Shown: piece after piece, positions 6,235 to 13,780 of the stretch
How positions within the stretch are numbered: the first letter of the stretch is position 1
How the letters are laid out: each line of letters starts with the position of its first letter
Source of the DNA: an uncultured Lachnospiraceae bacterium
Lineage (GTDB): Bacteria; Bacillota; Clostridia; Lachnospirales; Lachnospiraceae
Reading direction: 5' to 3'
Assembly: GCA_910578795.1 (NCBI GenBank)
Contig: CAJTSD010000005.1
Span: 62,001-126,000 of the forward strand
Length of the DNA stretch: 64,000 nt
Position numbers and translations under genes: made by a program
Notes under the pieces: model-generated
What the model saw: the letters and a program-made list of their open reading frames with translations, nothing else
Told to the model about the DNA's origin: nothing
Databases searched by the model: none

Positions 6235-8592
6235 ATGACATTAAAGGAGCTACCAATCGGAAAAACCGCCGCAATTTTGAAGGTGGGCGGGGAAGGCGCG
6301 CTGCGGCAGCATTTCCTTGATATGGGCGTGATACCGAATGCGGAAGTTACCATGATTAAATATGCGCCGATGGGCGACCCCGTGGAGCTTCGGATTCATG
6401 GATATGAGCTGACGCTGCGGCTTGCTGATGCACAAAAGATAGAGATATCCGACGCTTATGAGGGTATAAAGAATACGGAACAGGAAAACAATGCAGTAAA
6501 GGAAAAGGGGAAGCTTCGCATAAAGGCGCATCACCCGGGACTTGGAGAGGGCGGAAAATTTCATGTAAAGGCGGACGAGCACCCGTTGCCAAGCGGGGAG
6601 TGCATCACGTTTGCGCTTGCAGGCAATCAAAACTGCGGGAAGACGACGCTGTTTAACGCCCTGACAGGCTCGAATCAGCACGTGGGGAATTTCCCGGGTG
6701 TGACGGTGGATAAAAAGGAGGGGGCAATCAAGGGAAAAACGGACACGCTTGTAACGGACCTTCCGGGAATTTATTCCATGTCGCCGTACTCGAGTGAGGA
6801 GATTGTGACAAGGAACTTTGTGCTGGATGAGCATCCAAAGGGGATTATCAATATCGTGGACGCGACCAACATTGAGCGCAATCTTTATCTGACAATGCAG
6901 CTTTTGGAGCTGGATGTGCCGATGGTGCTTGCCCTGAATATGATGGATGAGGTGCGCGAGAACGGGGGCGCTGTCCGCGTCAATGAGCTTGAGGAGATGC
7001 TCGGCATTCCCGTTGTGCCGATTTCCGCTGCAAAAAATGAGGGCATTGCGGAGCTTACGGACCATGCGATGCACGTGGCGAAATATCAGGAGCGTCCGGG
7101 GAGGCAGGATTTCTGCGAGGCGGACGACCACGGCGGGGCGGTGCACCGCTGTCTGCATGGTATCATGCATCTGATTGAGGACCATGCAAAAAGTGCGGGC
7201 GTTCCCGTGCGGTTTGCGGCGGCAAAGCTTGCGGAGGGCGACAGCCTGATTTTGGAGCGGCTTTCCTTAGATGAGAATGAACAGGAGACGCTGGAGCATA
7301 TTATTTGTCAGATGGAGAAGGAGCGCGGAATGGACAGGGCGGCGGCAATCGCGGATATGCGCTTTTCCTTTATCAACAAAATCTGTAAGGAGGCTGTGGT
7401 AAAGCCAAGGGAGAGCAAAGAGCACGCAAGAAGTGCTATGATTGACAAAATTTTAACAGGAAAATATACGGCAATTCCGATGTTTATCGGGATTATGGGA
7501 CTGGTCTTTTGGTTGACGTTTAATGTTGTCGGGGCGGGGCTTTCGGCGGTTTTGGAATGGCTTATCGGAGCGCTTACGGACGCGGTGGCGTTTGCAATGG
7601 AGGCAGGGAATGTGAACGCGGTATTGCAGTCGCTTGTGCTTGATGGCATTTTTAACGGTGTGGGCAGCGTTTTGAGCTTTCTGCCGACGATTGTGACGCT
7701 GTTCTTTTTCCTGTCGCTTTTGGAGGACAGCGGGTATATGGCGCGCGTGGCGTTTGTGATGGATAAGCTGCTGCGCAAAATCGGGCTTTCCGGGCGCAGC
7801 ATTGTGCCGATGCTGATTGGATTTGGCTGCACGGTGCCGGGTGTGATGGCAAGCAGGACGCTGCCCTCGGAGCGGGACAGGAAGCTGACCATTTTGCTGA
7901 CACCGTTTATGAGCTGTTCGGCGAAGCTGCCGATTTATGTGTTTTTTACGGCGGCGTTTTTTGCGCGTTACAAGGCGCTTGTCATGATTGGGCTTTATGT
8001 GGGCGGCATTTTGGTTGGCATTCTGACGGCGCTCTTTATGAAGACGTTTTGCTTTAAGGGCGAGGCGGTGCCGTTTGTGATGGAGCTGCCCAATTACCGT
8101 ATGCCTGCCGCAAAGAATGTGGCGCAGCTTTTGTGGGAGAAGGCGAAGGACTTTATCCAGCGGGCATTTACGGTGATTTTTATCGCGACGATTGTGATTT
8201 GGTTTTTGCAGAATTTTGACACGGGGTTAAATGTGGTGACCAATTCGCAGGAGAGTATGCTTGCGGTGGCGGCAGGCTTTATCGCGCCTGTTTTTGCTCC
8301 GCTTGGCTTTGGTGACTGGCGGATTTCGACGGCTTTAATCACAGGCTTTATGGCAAAGGAGAGCGTGGTATCAACGATTTCCGTGCTGTTTGGCAGCGTG
8401 GAGGCATTGCAGGCGGCGCTTACACCTGTCGCTGCGGCGGCATTGCTGGTATTTTGTCTGTTGTACACGCCCTGTGTTGCGGCAGTGGCGTCCGTGAAGC
8501 GGGAGCTTGGGACGAAATGGGCGCTTGTGATGGTGGCTGGGCAGTGCGCGATTGCGTGGGTGTGCGCATTTGTTGTCAGTCTTTTTGGATAG
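6235..8592 (+). CDS. feoB: Ferrous iron transporter, FeoA-FeoB fusion
   Basis: 785 aa from ATG 6235, chosen because GAGGAGG lies just upstream. Residues 1-75 form a complete FeoA SH3-like domain (LKELPIGKTAAILKVGGEGALRQHFLDMG). After a charged linker comes the FeoB G domain: P-loop GNQNCGKTT near residue 130 (N-Q where FeoB usually has N-P), DLPG near 175, and the NMMD specificity motif near 235. The permease starts near 400 with two Gate repeats, including GFGCTVPGVMASR and the pore cysteine region SCSAKLPIY. It imports Fe2+ across the cytoplasmic membrane, driven or gated by GTP. FeoA and FeoB are usually separate; fusions occur in some Firmicutes. Confidence 0.96.
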   Translation: MTLKELPIGKTAAILKVGGEGALRQHFLDMGVIPNAEVTMIKYAPMGDPVELRIHGYELTLRLADAQKIEISDAYEGIKNTEQENNAVKEKGKLRIKAHHPGLGEGGKFHVKADEHPLPSGECITFALAGNQNCGKTTLFNALTGSNQHVGNFPGVTVDKKEGAIKGKTDTLVTDLPGIYSMSPYSSEEIVTRNFVLDEHPKGIINIVDATNIERNLYLTMQLLELDVPMVLALNMMDEVRENGGAVRVNELEEMLGIPVVPISAAKNEGIAELTDHAMHVAKYQERPGRQDFCEADDHGGAVHRCLHGIMHLIEDHAKSAGVPVRFAAAKLAEGDSLILERLSLDENEQETLEHIICQMEKERGMDRAAAIADMRFSFINKICKEAVVKPRESKEHARSAMIDKILTGKYTAIPMFIGIMGLVFWLTFNVVGAGLSAVLEWLIGALTDAVAFAMEAGNVNAVLQSLVLDGIFNGVGSVLSFLPTIVTLFFFLSLLEDSGYMARVAFVMDKLLRKIGLSGRSIVPMLIGFGCTVPGVMASRTLPSERDRKLTILLTPFMSCSAKLPIYVFFTAAFFARYKALVMIGLYVGGILVGILTALFMKTFCFKGEAVPFVMELPNYRMPAAKNVAQLLWEKAKDFIQRAFTVIFIATIVIWFLQNFDTGLNVVTNSQESMLAVAAGFIAPVFAPLGFGDWRISTALITGFMAKESVVSTISVLFGSVEALQAALTPVAAAALLVFCLLYTPCVAAVASVKRELGTKWALVMVAGQCAIAWVCAFVVSLFG

Positions 8593-8624
8593 GCTTTGTT
8601 TGAAAAAATCGAAAGGGGATTGTT

Positions 8625-8852
8625 ATGGGCAAGGAATATGATGAGAACATGATTGATGAGATTTTAAAGCATTTGGACCGGGAATTGGAGCTTGGCGCGG
8701 CAAGAATGAGCGTTATTTTCGATGAGAAGGCGGACGCTGACAAGACCGTATCGCATAAGTGCTGTCACAGCTATGGGAAACCTGCGACGGAAACGGTCGG
8801 GCTTTTGGATATGTACACGGATATGAACGCGGGGCAACCGGACAGGAGCTGA
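8625..8852 (+). CDS. Small acidic protein of unknown function downstream of feoAB
   Basis: 75 aa, starting at ATG 8625 behind GAAAGGGG, 33 bp after feoB. It begins MGKEYDENMIDEILKHLDRELELGAARMSV and has one cysteine pair (KCCHSYG) in the middle. No winged-helix FeoC pattern or membrane segment is visible. The spacing suggests co-transcription with feoAB and a role in iron uptake or iron sensing, but this is position-based inference. I do not recognise the family. Confidence 0.65.
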   Translation: MGKEYDENMIDEILKHLDRELELGAARMSVIFDEKADADKTVSHKCCHSYGKPATETVGLLDMYTDMNAGQPDRS

Positions 8853-8865
8853 CGAAAGGCGGGAG

Positions 8866-9327
8866 ATGATGAGACGGTTTGGCAAAAGGGGATTTTATAT
8901 GACTGCGTTTTTGGTTCTTTTGGTCATAGAGGTGCTGATTGCGCTGTTTGTGCATGACCGCTTTGTGCGTCCTTATTTAGGGGACGTGATTGTTGTTGTG
9001 GTCGTGTACTGCTTTGTGCGGATTTGGATACCGGAGCGCTACCGACTTATGCCGCTTTGGGTGTTTTTGTTTGCGGTATTTGTGGAGGTTTTGCAGTATG
9101 TGCGGATTGTGGAGATTTTGGGCGTGCAGGACAACGTGTTTTTGCGCACGGTGATTGGGACGTCGTTTTCGTGGGGAGATATTTTGTGTTATGCGGTCGG
9201 GAGTGTTGTGTTAGTGATTTGGGAATGGCATTTGTGCAAAAGCTTCTTTAAAAAACTTTACACTTTTGGCATAATCTGCTATGATGAAGTTGTGCCAATT
9301 AGTACAGATTATAATGAAAGCAGGTGA
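8866..9327 (+). CDS. DUF2809-like small membrane protein
   Basis: 153 aa, four hydrophobic segments: about residues 12-28, 38-52, 61-79 and 108-124. The segment RPYLGDVIVVVVVYCF, then FAVFVEVLQ, then a C-terminal SWGDILCYAVG, fits the DUF2809 family of short integral membrane proteins of unknown function. It starts at ATG 8866 or 8869 with AGGCGGGAG upstream and is 13 bp after the previous gene, so probably in the feoAB transcription unit. Codons are unusually T/G-rich, in part because of the Val/Phe/Leu content. Confidence 0.75.
   Translation: MMRRFGKRGFYMTAFLVLLVIEVLIALFVHDRFVRPYLGDVIVVVVVYCFVRIWIPERYRLMPLWVFLFAVFVEVLQYVRIVEILGVQDNVFLRTVIGTSFSWGDILCYAVGSVVLVIWEWHLCKSFFKKLYTFGIICYDEVVPISTDYNESR
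9257..9285 (+). promoter_or_regulatory. Promoter inside the end of the DUF2809 gene
   Basis: TTTACA (9257-9262), 17 bp, TATGAT (9280-9285). It drives the 63-aa gene at 9332. Confidence 0.55.
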
Positions 9328-9331
9328 TTGT

Positions 9332-9523
9332 ATGCCAAATAATGCGGAAATTATTGAACGGACAATCAATGAGTTTCAAAAAGTACAAGCCCATATGAAA
9401 AATGCGAAGAAAGAAAACGCTACGGAAACATATGAGGGATTGAAAAACGATTATATCTCTTTAAAAGCAATATTGACAAGCTTAGGAGTCAATCTTACGG
9501 ATATTGACAAAATAAAAGAATAA
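9332..9523 (+). CDS. Small helical protein of unknown function
   Basis: 63 aa from ATG 9332. This start leaves room for the promoter at 9257-9285, whereas the further upstream in-frame ATG at 9281 lies inside its -10 box. The sequence (MPNNAEIIERTINEFQKVQA..., then ENATETYEGLKNDYISLKAIL) is amphipathic and probably helical, ending in a charged DIDKIKE tail. No family recognised. It overlaps the promoter of pyrE at its 3' end. Confidence 0.6.
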   Translation: MPNNAEIIERTINEFQKVQAHMKNAKKENATETYEGLKNDYISLKAILTSLGVNLTDIDKIKE

Positions 9524-9532
9524 CGATAAATA
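9504..9532 (+). promoter_or_regulatory. Promoter of pyrE
   Basis: TTGACA (9504-9509), 17 bp, TAAATA (9527-9532). It overlaps the stop codon of the upstream small gene. Transcription would begin close to 9539, at the first hairpin of the leader. Confidence 0.6.
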
Positions 9533-9559
9533 AAAAGGTGTAAGGCTTTACACCTTTTT
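9532..9559 (+). terminator. Terminator-like hairpin at the start of the pyrE leader
   Basis: AAAAAGGTGTAA (9532-9543) pairs with TTTACACCTTTTT (9547-9559). It can end transcription of the upstream small gene. It also lies at or just after the predicted pyrE start site, so it may be part of pyrE attenuation. Confidence 0.65.
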
Positions 9560-9650
9560 ATGCCCCGCTCCATGCAGAGGAAGTATGCTGCTGAAACGGC
9601 GCATGGGGCGCGCGGCGAGTAGGGGAAGTAACCTTCCCGGATCGATTACA
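9553..9650 (+). promoter_or_regulatory. Structured 5' leader of pyrE, copy B of the two-copy element
   Basis: It shares with the pilB leader, in order: TTTTTATGC (9555-9563), GAAGTATG (9580-9587), an enclosing stem (here 9 bp, 9567-9575 with 9601-9609), the block GGCGAGTAGGGGAA (9614-9627) opening the last hairpin (GGGAAG with CTTCCC), and CGATTA. The stem sequences differ between copies while pairing is kept, which argues for RNA-level selection. The last element lies 11 nt before AGGAGG of pyrE. Confidence 0.6.
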
Positions 9651-9673
9651 GAAACAGGAGGTTTCGGAGCAAA

Positions 9674-10348
9674 ATGGAACAATACAAGAAAGAATTTATC
9701 GAGTTTATGGTGGACTGCAATGTCCTGAAATTTGGAGAGTTTACGTTAAAGAGCGGCAGAAAGTCCCCGTTTTTCATGAACGCGGGCGCTTATGTGACAG
9801 GCTCCCAGCTCAAAAGACTCGGACAGTATTATGCGACGGCAATTCACGATAATTATGGAACGGACTTTGACGTGCTGTTTGGACCGGCATACAAGGGAAT
9901 CCCGCTTGCGGTTGCCACTACAATCGCATTCAGTGACCTTTATGGCAAGGATATCCGGTACTGCTCCAACAGAAAAGAGGTCAAGGATCACGGCGACGTG
10001 GGAATCCTTCTTGGCAGCAGCTTAAACGACGGCGACAGGGTTGTCATCATCGAGGACGTCACGACATCAGGAAAATCTATTGAAGAAACCTTTCCTATAT
10101 TAAAAGAACAGGCAAATGTCAATGTGGTAGGGCTGATGGTGAGCTTAAACCGGCAGGAGCGCGGCAGGACGCAGCAGAATGCGCTTGCGGAAATCCGTGA
10201 AATGTATGGGATTGAAACAGGTGCGATTGTTACAATGGAGGAGGTTGTAGCGTATTTATACAACAAAAATTACAACGGCAAGGTGCTGATTGATGATGCA
10301 ATGAAAAAGGCAATTGATACATATTATGCGCAATATGGTGCAAAGTAA
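9674..10348 (+). CDS. pyrE: Orotate phosphoribosyltransferase
   Basis: 224 aa. Transfers the phosphoribosyl group of PRPP to orotate, giving OMP in de novo pyrimidine synthesis. Visible are the type I PRTase PRPP loop (VVIIEDVTTSGKSI, near residue 120), the GPAYKGIPLA loop (near 74) and the N-terminal FGEFTLKSGRKSPFFMNAG. It starts at ATG 9674 behind AGGAGG. No other pyr gene is adjacent; the following short frame lies 25 bp downstream. Confidence 0.95.
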   Translation: MEQYKKEFIEFMVDCNVLKFGEFTLKSGRKSPFFMNAGAYVTGSQLKRLGQYYATAIHDNYGTDFDVLFGPAYKGIPLAVATTIAFSDLYGKDIRYCSNRKEVKDHGDVGILLGSSLNDGDRVVIIEDVTTSGKSIEETFPILKEQANVNVVGLMVSLNRQERGRTQQNALAEIREMYGIETGAIVTMEEVVAYLYNKNYNGKVLIDDAMKKAIDTYYAQYGAK

Positions 10349-10373
10349 GAAATAGAAAGGCATGGGGATTGGT

Positions 10374-10526
10374 ATGGACGAGAAAATTTATAAGACGATG
10401 GGGCGCAGCGGAGCGCTTGCAATCGTTGTCGGCGTGATTTCAATTGTGGTGGGACTTGCAAGCGGCGTTATGCTTTTAATCAGCGGCGGCAGACTGCTTG
10501 CGGGGAGGTCCAAAATATTATTTTAA
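10374..10526 (+). CDS. 50-residue single-pass membrane peptide
   Basis: ATG 10374, TAA 10524. It reads MDEKIYKTMGRSGALAIVVG and continues with one long glycine/valine-rich hydrophobic helix and a basic tail (RLLAGRSKILF). GGGGATTGG lies upstream. It follows pyrE by 25 bp and may be co-transcribed. No function can be assigned. Confidence 0.55.
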   Translation: MDEKIYKTMGRSGALAIVVGVISIVVGLASGVMLLISGGRLLAGRSKILF

Positions 10527-10587
10527 TTAAGATACATGTGGGCATTTCAGAGGAACAGGAATGCCCATTGTTACTGTTTAGACGGAT

Positions 10588-10638
10588 TGTGTGAAAAGGA
10601 AATGTGTGAAAAGGAAATGTGTGAAAAGGAAATGTGTG
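10588..10638 (+). repeat. Three tandem 15-bp repeats carrying a ribosome-binding-like motif
   Basis: The unit TGTGTGAAAAGGAAA occurs three times back to back (10588-10602, 10603-10617, 10618-10632), followed by a partial unit TGTGTG. Each copy contains AAGGAAATG, and the last one acts as the Shine-Dalgarno for the gene at 10640. Confidence 0.85.
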
Positions 10639-10639
10639 T

Positions 10640-10963
10640 ATGTCTCGGAGATTAAAAAAATCAGGATATATTTTTACGGATAAGAAAAACCCACGTTGGG
10701 GAATTATGTCAACTCTTCTTGGACTAATTGCGGTCTTATCCGTGGCGGCGGCAGTCTATTTTACATACCTTCAAAACGGTGCTGCGCCGATGCAGTATGG
10801 AATGGTAATCCTTCTTTCTGTAATTTATTCCATGATTGGCATGGTGCTTGGCGTGCGTTCCCTTTTGGAGAAGGATATTTTCAAGCTGTTTCCGATTATG
10901 GGAATTGTTTTAAATGTCATTGCCGTGATGGAAGGTGGGTTTATTTTGTATTTAGGATATTGA
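10640..10963 (+). CDS. Small three-helix membrane protein (DUF6142-like)
   Basis: 107 aa from ATG 10640; a GTG at 10634 is the alternative start. Basic N-terminus MSRRLKKSGYIFTDKKNPRWG, then three hydrophobic segments near residues 22-40, 52-69 and 82-105. Short proteins of this layout, with a conserved KxxPxWG before the first helix, are common in Lachnospiraceae and grouped as DUF6142; I give that name with moderate confidence. Function unknown. Its start region is shaped by the 15-bp tandem repeats. Confidence 0.62.
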   Translation: MSRRLKKSGYIFTDKKNPRWGIMSTLLGLIAVLSVAAAVYFTYLQNGAAPMQYGMVILLSVIYSMIGMVLGVRSLLEKDIFKLFPIMGIVLNVIAVMEGGFILYLGY

Positions 10964-11040
10964 AATTTTTTCACAATTTATTCCCGCGAGGTATTTGACG
11001 GAAATGCATAGAGGTGAATAAGATAGGAGTTGGATGGAAT

Positions 11041-13116
11041 ATGGCGACAATAATGGAAGAACGGTTTGGACTATGTACTGACAGAATAAAAGAGATTGCG
11101 CAAAATGCGGAGGTACATGAAACATTTGGGGAATATTTTCAGACCGCTGCAAGGCTTGTGGAGCGAATTGTCAACGCATATGAGCTTGCAGGACAGGGAT
11201 TTTTTGAGAATGCGCCGACAGAGGAGCTTCGGCGTGCAAACACGGCGCTTTATGAGGAGCTTTTTACGCAAAATTATGAAAGGTGCTACGGCAACCCGGA
11301 ATATGCCTGCAAACAGCTTGGGGAAGAACGGGGAAGGCTGCTGTCTTTTCTGTATGCGGAGCTTCGTTGTATGATTCCTTATGCATTTGAGCGGCGTCTA
11401 TCTGATTTGGTTATCCGTATGGAGCTGTTTGTGGAAATTTACAATCTGTTTTCCTATGCAATGGCAGAAGACGGACAAATACCTTCCGATGAGGCGTTGC
11501 GCGATACGATGTATTGGTTTGTCAGCGACTATTCGGAAACGACAATGCAGTGGCGGGTGGAAACACAGGTCGATACGGCGCATGATTTTGCTGTTCGGAT
11601 CATCATGGACAGTGATTTGAATAACGTGCGTTATTTATATAAGTACGGGGAGTTTATTACACCTGAAACAGAGAAGCTATCACAATATTTGGCGGGGCTT
11701 AGTGAGGAGCGTATCCAAATGATTGCGGATACGTATACACAGGGGTACCGTATTGGATTTGAAAAAGCTGGGAAGCCACTTGACAAAAAAGAAACGGTTG
11801 ATGTGATTTATGTGCTTGGCTTTGAGCGGATAGTAAAGGCTGCAATCAGGAATTTTGCCAAAATGGGTTTAAAGCCTGCGATATACAGGGCAAATGACAG
11901 TATTTTCCATAAAAAAGGCGTCGGAAAAGCAGGATACTATGGTGCTGATGCAAACAAGCAGTACCGTTACGACCATAAAGACGATATTGCGCTGTTTTTG
12001 GATAAGAAGCTTGCGGGCAGGAAGCTTGAGGTATTGAAGCTTGCCTATGAGCGTGTGAAGGAGAAGGCAGGACTGTATGCGGGACCTGCGGTGATTGAGG
12101 TGTTCGGCGAGGAGCCGTTTGTGCCAAAGAAGAAGGCGCAGGCGTGTGTATTAAGTCCTGAGCAGCAAAAACTTTCCGCGCAATACAAGGGGGCATCCGC
12201 CGAAATTGTCAACCAGTATATTATCGGAGAGGAGCGCAGCTTTACGGTGATTGCGTTTCCGCTGCCTGATATTGGTGAGCAGTTTGAGGAGATTTTTGAT
12301 GAAACGGTGAAGCTCAATACACTTGATTACACGACGTATGAGCGGATACAGGCGGTGATTGTAAATGCTCTCAATACGGCAGAATATGTGAAAATCAAAG
12401 GCATGAACGGCAATAAGACCGATCTGCGCGTGCAGCTTTATCAAGTGAAGGATCCAGACAAGGAGGCGGTGTTTGAGAATTGCGTTGCGGATGTCAATAT
12501 TCCGGTCGGAGAGGTATTTACGTCGCCTGTGCTTGAGGGTACAAATGGAAAATTGTTTGTGCGCAATGCTTTCTTGAATGAGCTTGAGTACTGCAATCTT
12601 GAGATTGATTTTCAGGACGGCATGATTACGGATTATACCTGCACCAACTTTGCGTGCGAGGAAGATAACAAAAAATATATCAAGGAGAATGTGCTATATC
12701 ATTTTGAAACGCTTCCAATGGGGGAGTTTGCGATTGGCACGAACACGACGGCATATATGACAGCCAAAAAATATGGCATTTCCAAGCTGTTTCCGATTTT
12801 AATCGCGGAGAAAACAGGACCGCATTTTGCGGTGGGCGATACCTGCTATTCGTGGGAAGAGGATGTAAGGCTTTATAATGAGGACGGAAAGGAGATTGTG
12901 GCAAAAGACAATGCGATATCGCTTTTACGCCATACGGATCCGTCAAAGGCTTATTTTGCCTGCCACACGGATATCACAATCCCTTATGACGAGCTTGGGG
13001 CGATTACGGCATGCTATGCGGACGGTACGGAATGCGCTATTATTGAGAACGGCAGATTTGTGCTGGATGGAACGCAGGAGTTGAACAAAGCTTTTGATGA
13101 AAATGAAAAAATTTAG
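11041..13116 (+). CDS. M29-type metallo-aminopeptidase with long N-terminal extension
   Basis: 691 aa from ATG 11041; AGGAG sits 12 nt upstream, and GTG 11014 is an alternative. The C-terminal 300 residues match the peptidase M29 (aminopeptidase T/AmpS) core: GTNTTAY near 566, ILIAEKTGPHFAVGD near 587 with the metal-ligand glutamate, RHTDP near 630, and YFACHTDITIPYDEL near 638-652 with the final His and Asp ligands. It would release N-terminal residues from peptides in the cytoplasm. Family members are usually about 400 aa. Here roughly 270-300 mostly helical residues are added in front, without a recognised domain. Confidence 0.78.
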   Translation: MATIMEERFGLCTDRIKEIAQNAEVHETFGEYFQTAARLVERIVNAYELAGQGFFENAPTEELRRANTALYEELFTQNYERCYGNPEYACKQLGEERGRLLSFLYAELRCMIPYAFERRLSDLVIRMELFVEIYNLFSYAMAEDGQIPSDEALRDTMYWFVSDYSETTMQWRVETQVDTAHDFAVRIIMDSDLNNVRYLYKYGEFITPETEKLSQYLAGLSEERIQMIADTYTQGYRIGFEKAGKPLDKKETVDVIYVLGFERIVKAAIRNFAKMGLKPAIYRANDSIFHKKGVGKAGYYGADANKQYRYDHKDDIALFLDKKLAGRKLEVLKLAYERVKEKAGLYAGPAVIEVFGEEPFVPKKKAQACVLSPEQQKLSAQYKGASAEIVNQYIIGEERSFTVIAFPLPDIGEQFEEIFDETVKLNTLDYTTYERIQAVIVNALNTAEYVKIKGMNGNKTDLRVQLYQVKDPDKEAVFENCVADVNIPVGEVFTSPVLEGTNGKLFVRNAFLNELEYCNLEIDFQDGMITDYTCTNFACEEDNKKYIKENVLYHFETLPMGEFAIGTNTTAYMTAKKYGISKLFPILIAEKTGPHFAVGDTCYSWEEDVRLYNEDGKEIVAKDNAISLLRHTDPSKAYFACHTDITIPYDELGAITACYADGTECAIIENGRFVLDGTQELNKAFDENEKI

Positions 13117-13145
13117 AAAATTAAGAAAACTTTTGCTGTTTTAAG

Positions 13146-13174
13146 TTGACGTATTACCGTATTATTTGTAAACT
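13146..13174 (+). promoter_or_regulatory. Putative promoter of the pur cluster
   Basis: TTGACG (13146-13151), 17 bp, TAAACT (13169-13174). No obvious PurR box or purine riboswitch is visible between it and purE. Confidence 0.45.
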
Positions 13175-13248
13175 ATAAGAAGATATGTTGAAAATTAAAA
13201 TTCGCAGTTTTTTGGAAAGCGATGAAGATAATAGCTGAGGAGGTAATT

Positions 13249-13758
13249 ATGGCACAGGTCGGTATTGTAATGGGTTCGGACTCGGATATGCCTGTTATGG
13301 CAAAGGCGGCGGACATTTTGGAGGAACTTGGCGTTTCTTATGAAATGACGATTATTTCCGCGCACAGGGAGCCCGATGTGTTTTTTGAATATGCAAAGAC
13401 AGCAGAGGAGAAGGGCTTTAAGGTAATCATTGCGGGAGCAGGAATGGCGGCACATCTTCCCGGAATGTGCGCTGCGATTTTCCCAATGCCGGTAATCGGG
13501 ATCCCGATGCACACCACATCGCTTGGAGGACGGGATTCACTCTATTCCATCGTGCAGATGCCTTCAGGGATTCCTGTGGCGACAGTCGCAATAAACGGCG
13601 GTGCGAACGCGGGACTCCTTGCGGCGAAAATCCTTGCAACATCGGACAACGCACTTTTGGATAAACTCAAGGCTTATTCAAAGAACTTAAAGGAGCAGGT
13701 TGCGGCAAAAGACGCAAAGCTGCAGGAAATCGGATATCGGGAATATTTGAAGAAATAG
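13249..13758 (+). CDS. purE: N5-carboxyaminoimidazole ribonucleotide mutase
   Basis: 169 aa from ATG 13249, picked because GAGGAGG is directly upstream. Class I PurE: VGIVMGSDSDMPVM at the start, SAHREPD near residue 42 with the catalytic His, and GAGMAAHLPGM near 70. It rearranges N5-CAIR to CAIR in purine synthesis. A purK partner is not in the window. First gene of purE-purM-purN-purD. Confidence 0.96.
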   Translation: MAQVGIVMGSDSDMPVMAKAADILEELGVSYEMTIISAHREPDVFFEYAKTAEEKGFKVIIAGAGMAAHLPGMCAAIFPMPVIGIPMHTTSLGGRDSLYSIVQMPSGIPVATVAINGGANAGLLAAKILATSDNALLDKLKAYSKNLKEQVAAKDAKLQEIGYREYLKK

Positions 13759-13780
13759 CATTTGAAATGGAGGAAATGAA

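Noticed and set aside
6250..7185. Long minus-strand reading frame opposite feoAB
   Set aside because: It lies wholly within the FeoA-FeoB coding region, has no ribosome site, and its protein has no recognisable pattern.
8625..8852. FeoC identity for the gene after feoAB
   Set aside because: No winged-helix pattern and no spaced cysteine cluster; only position supports it.
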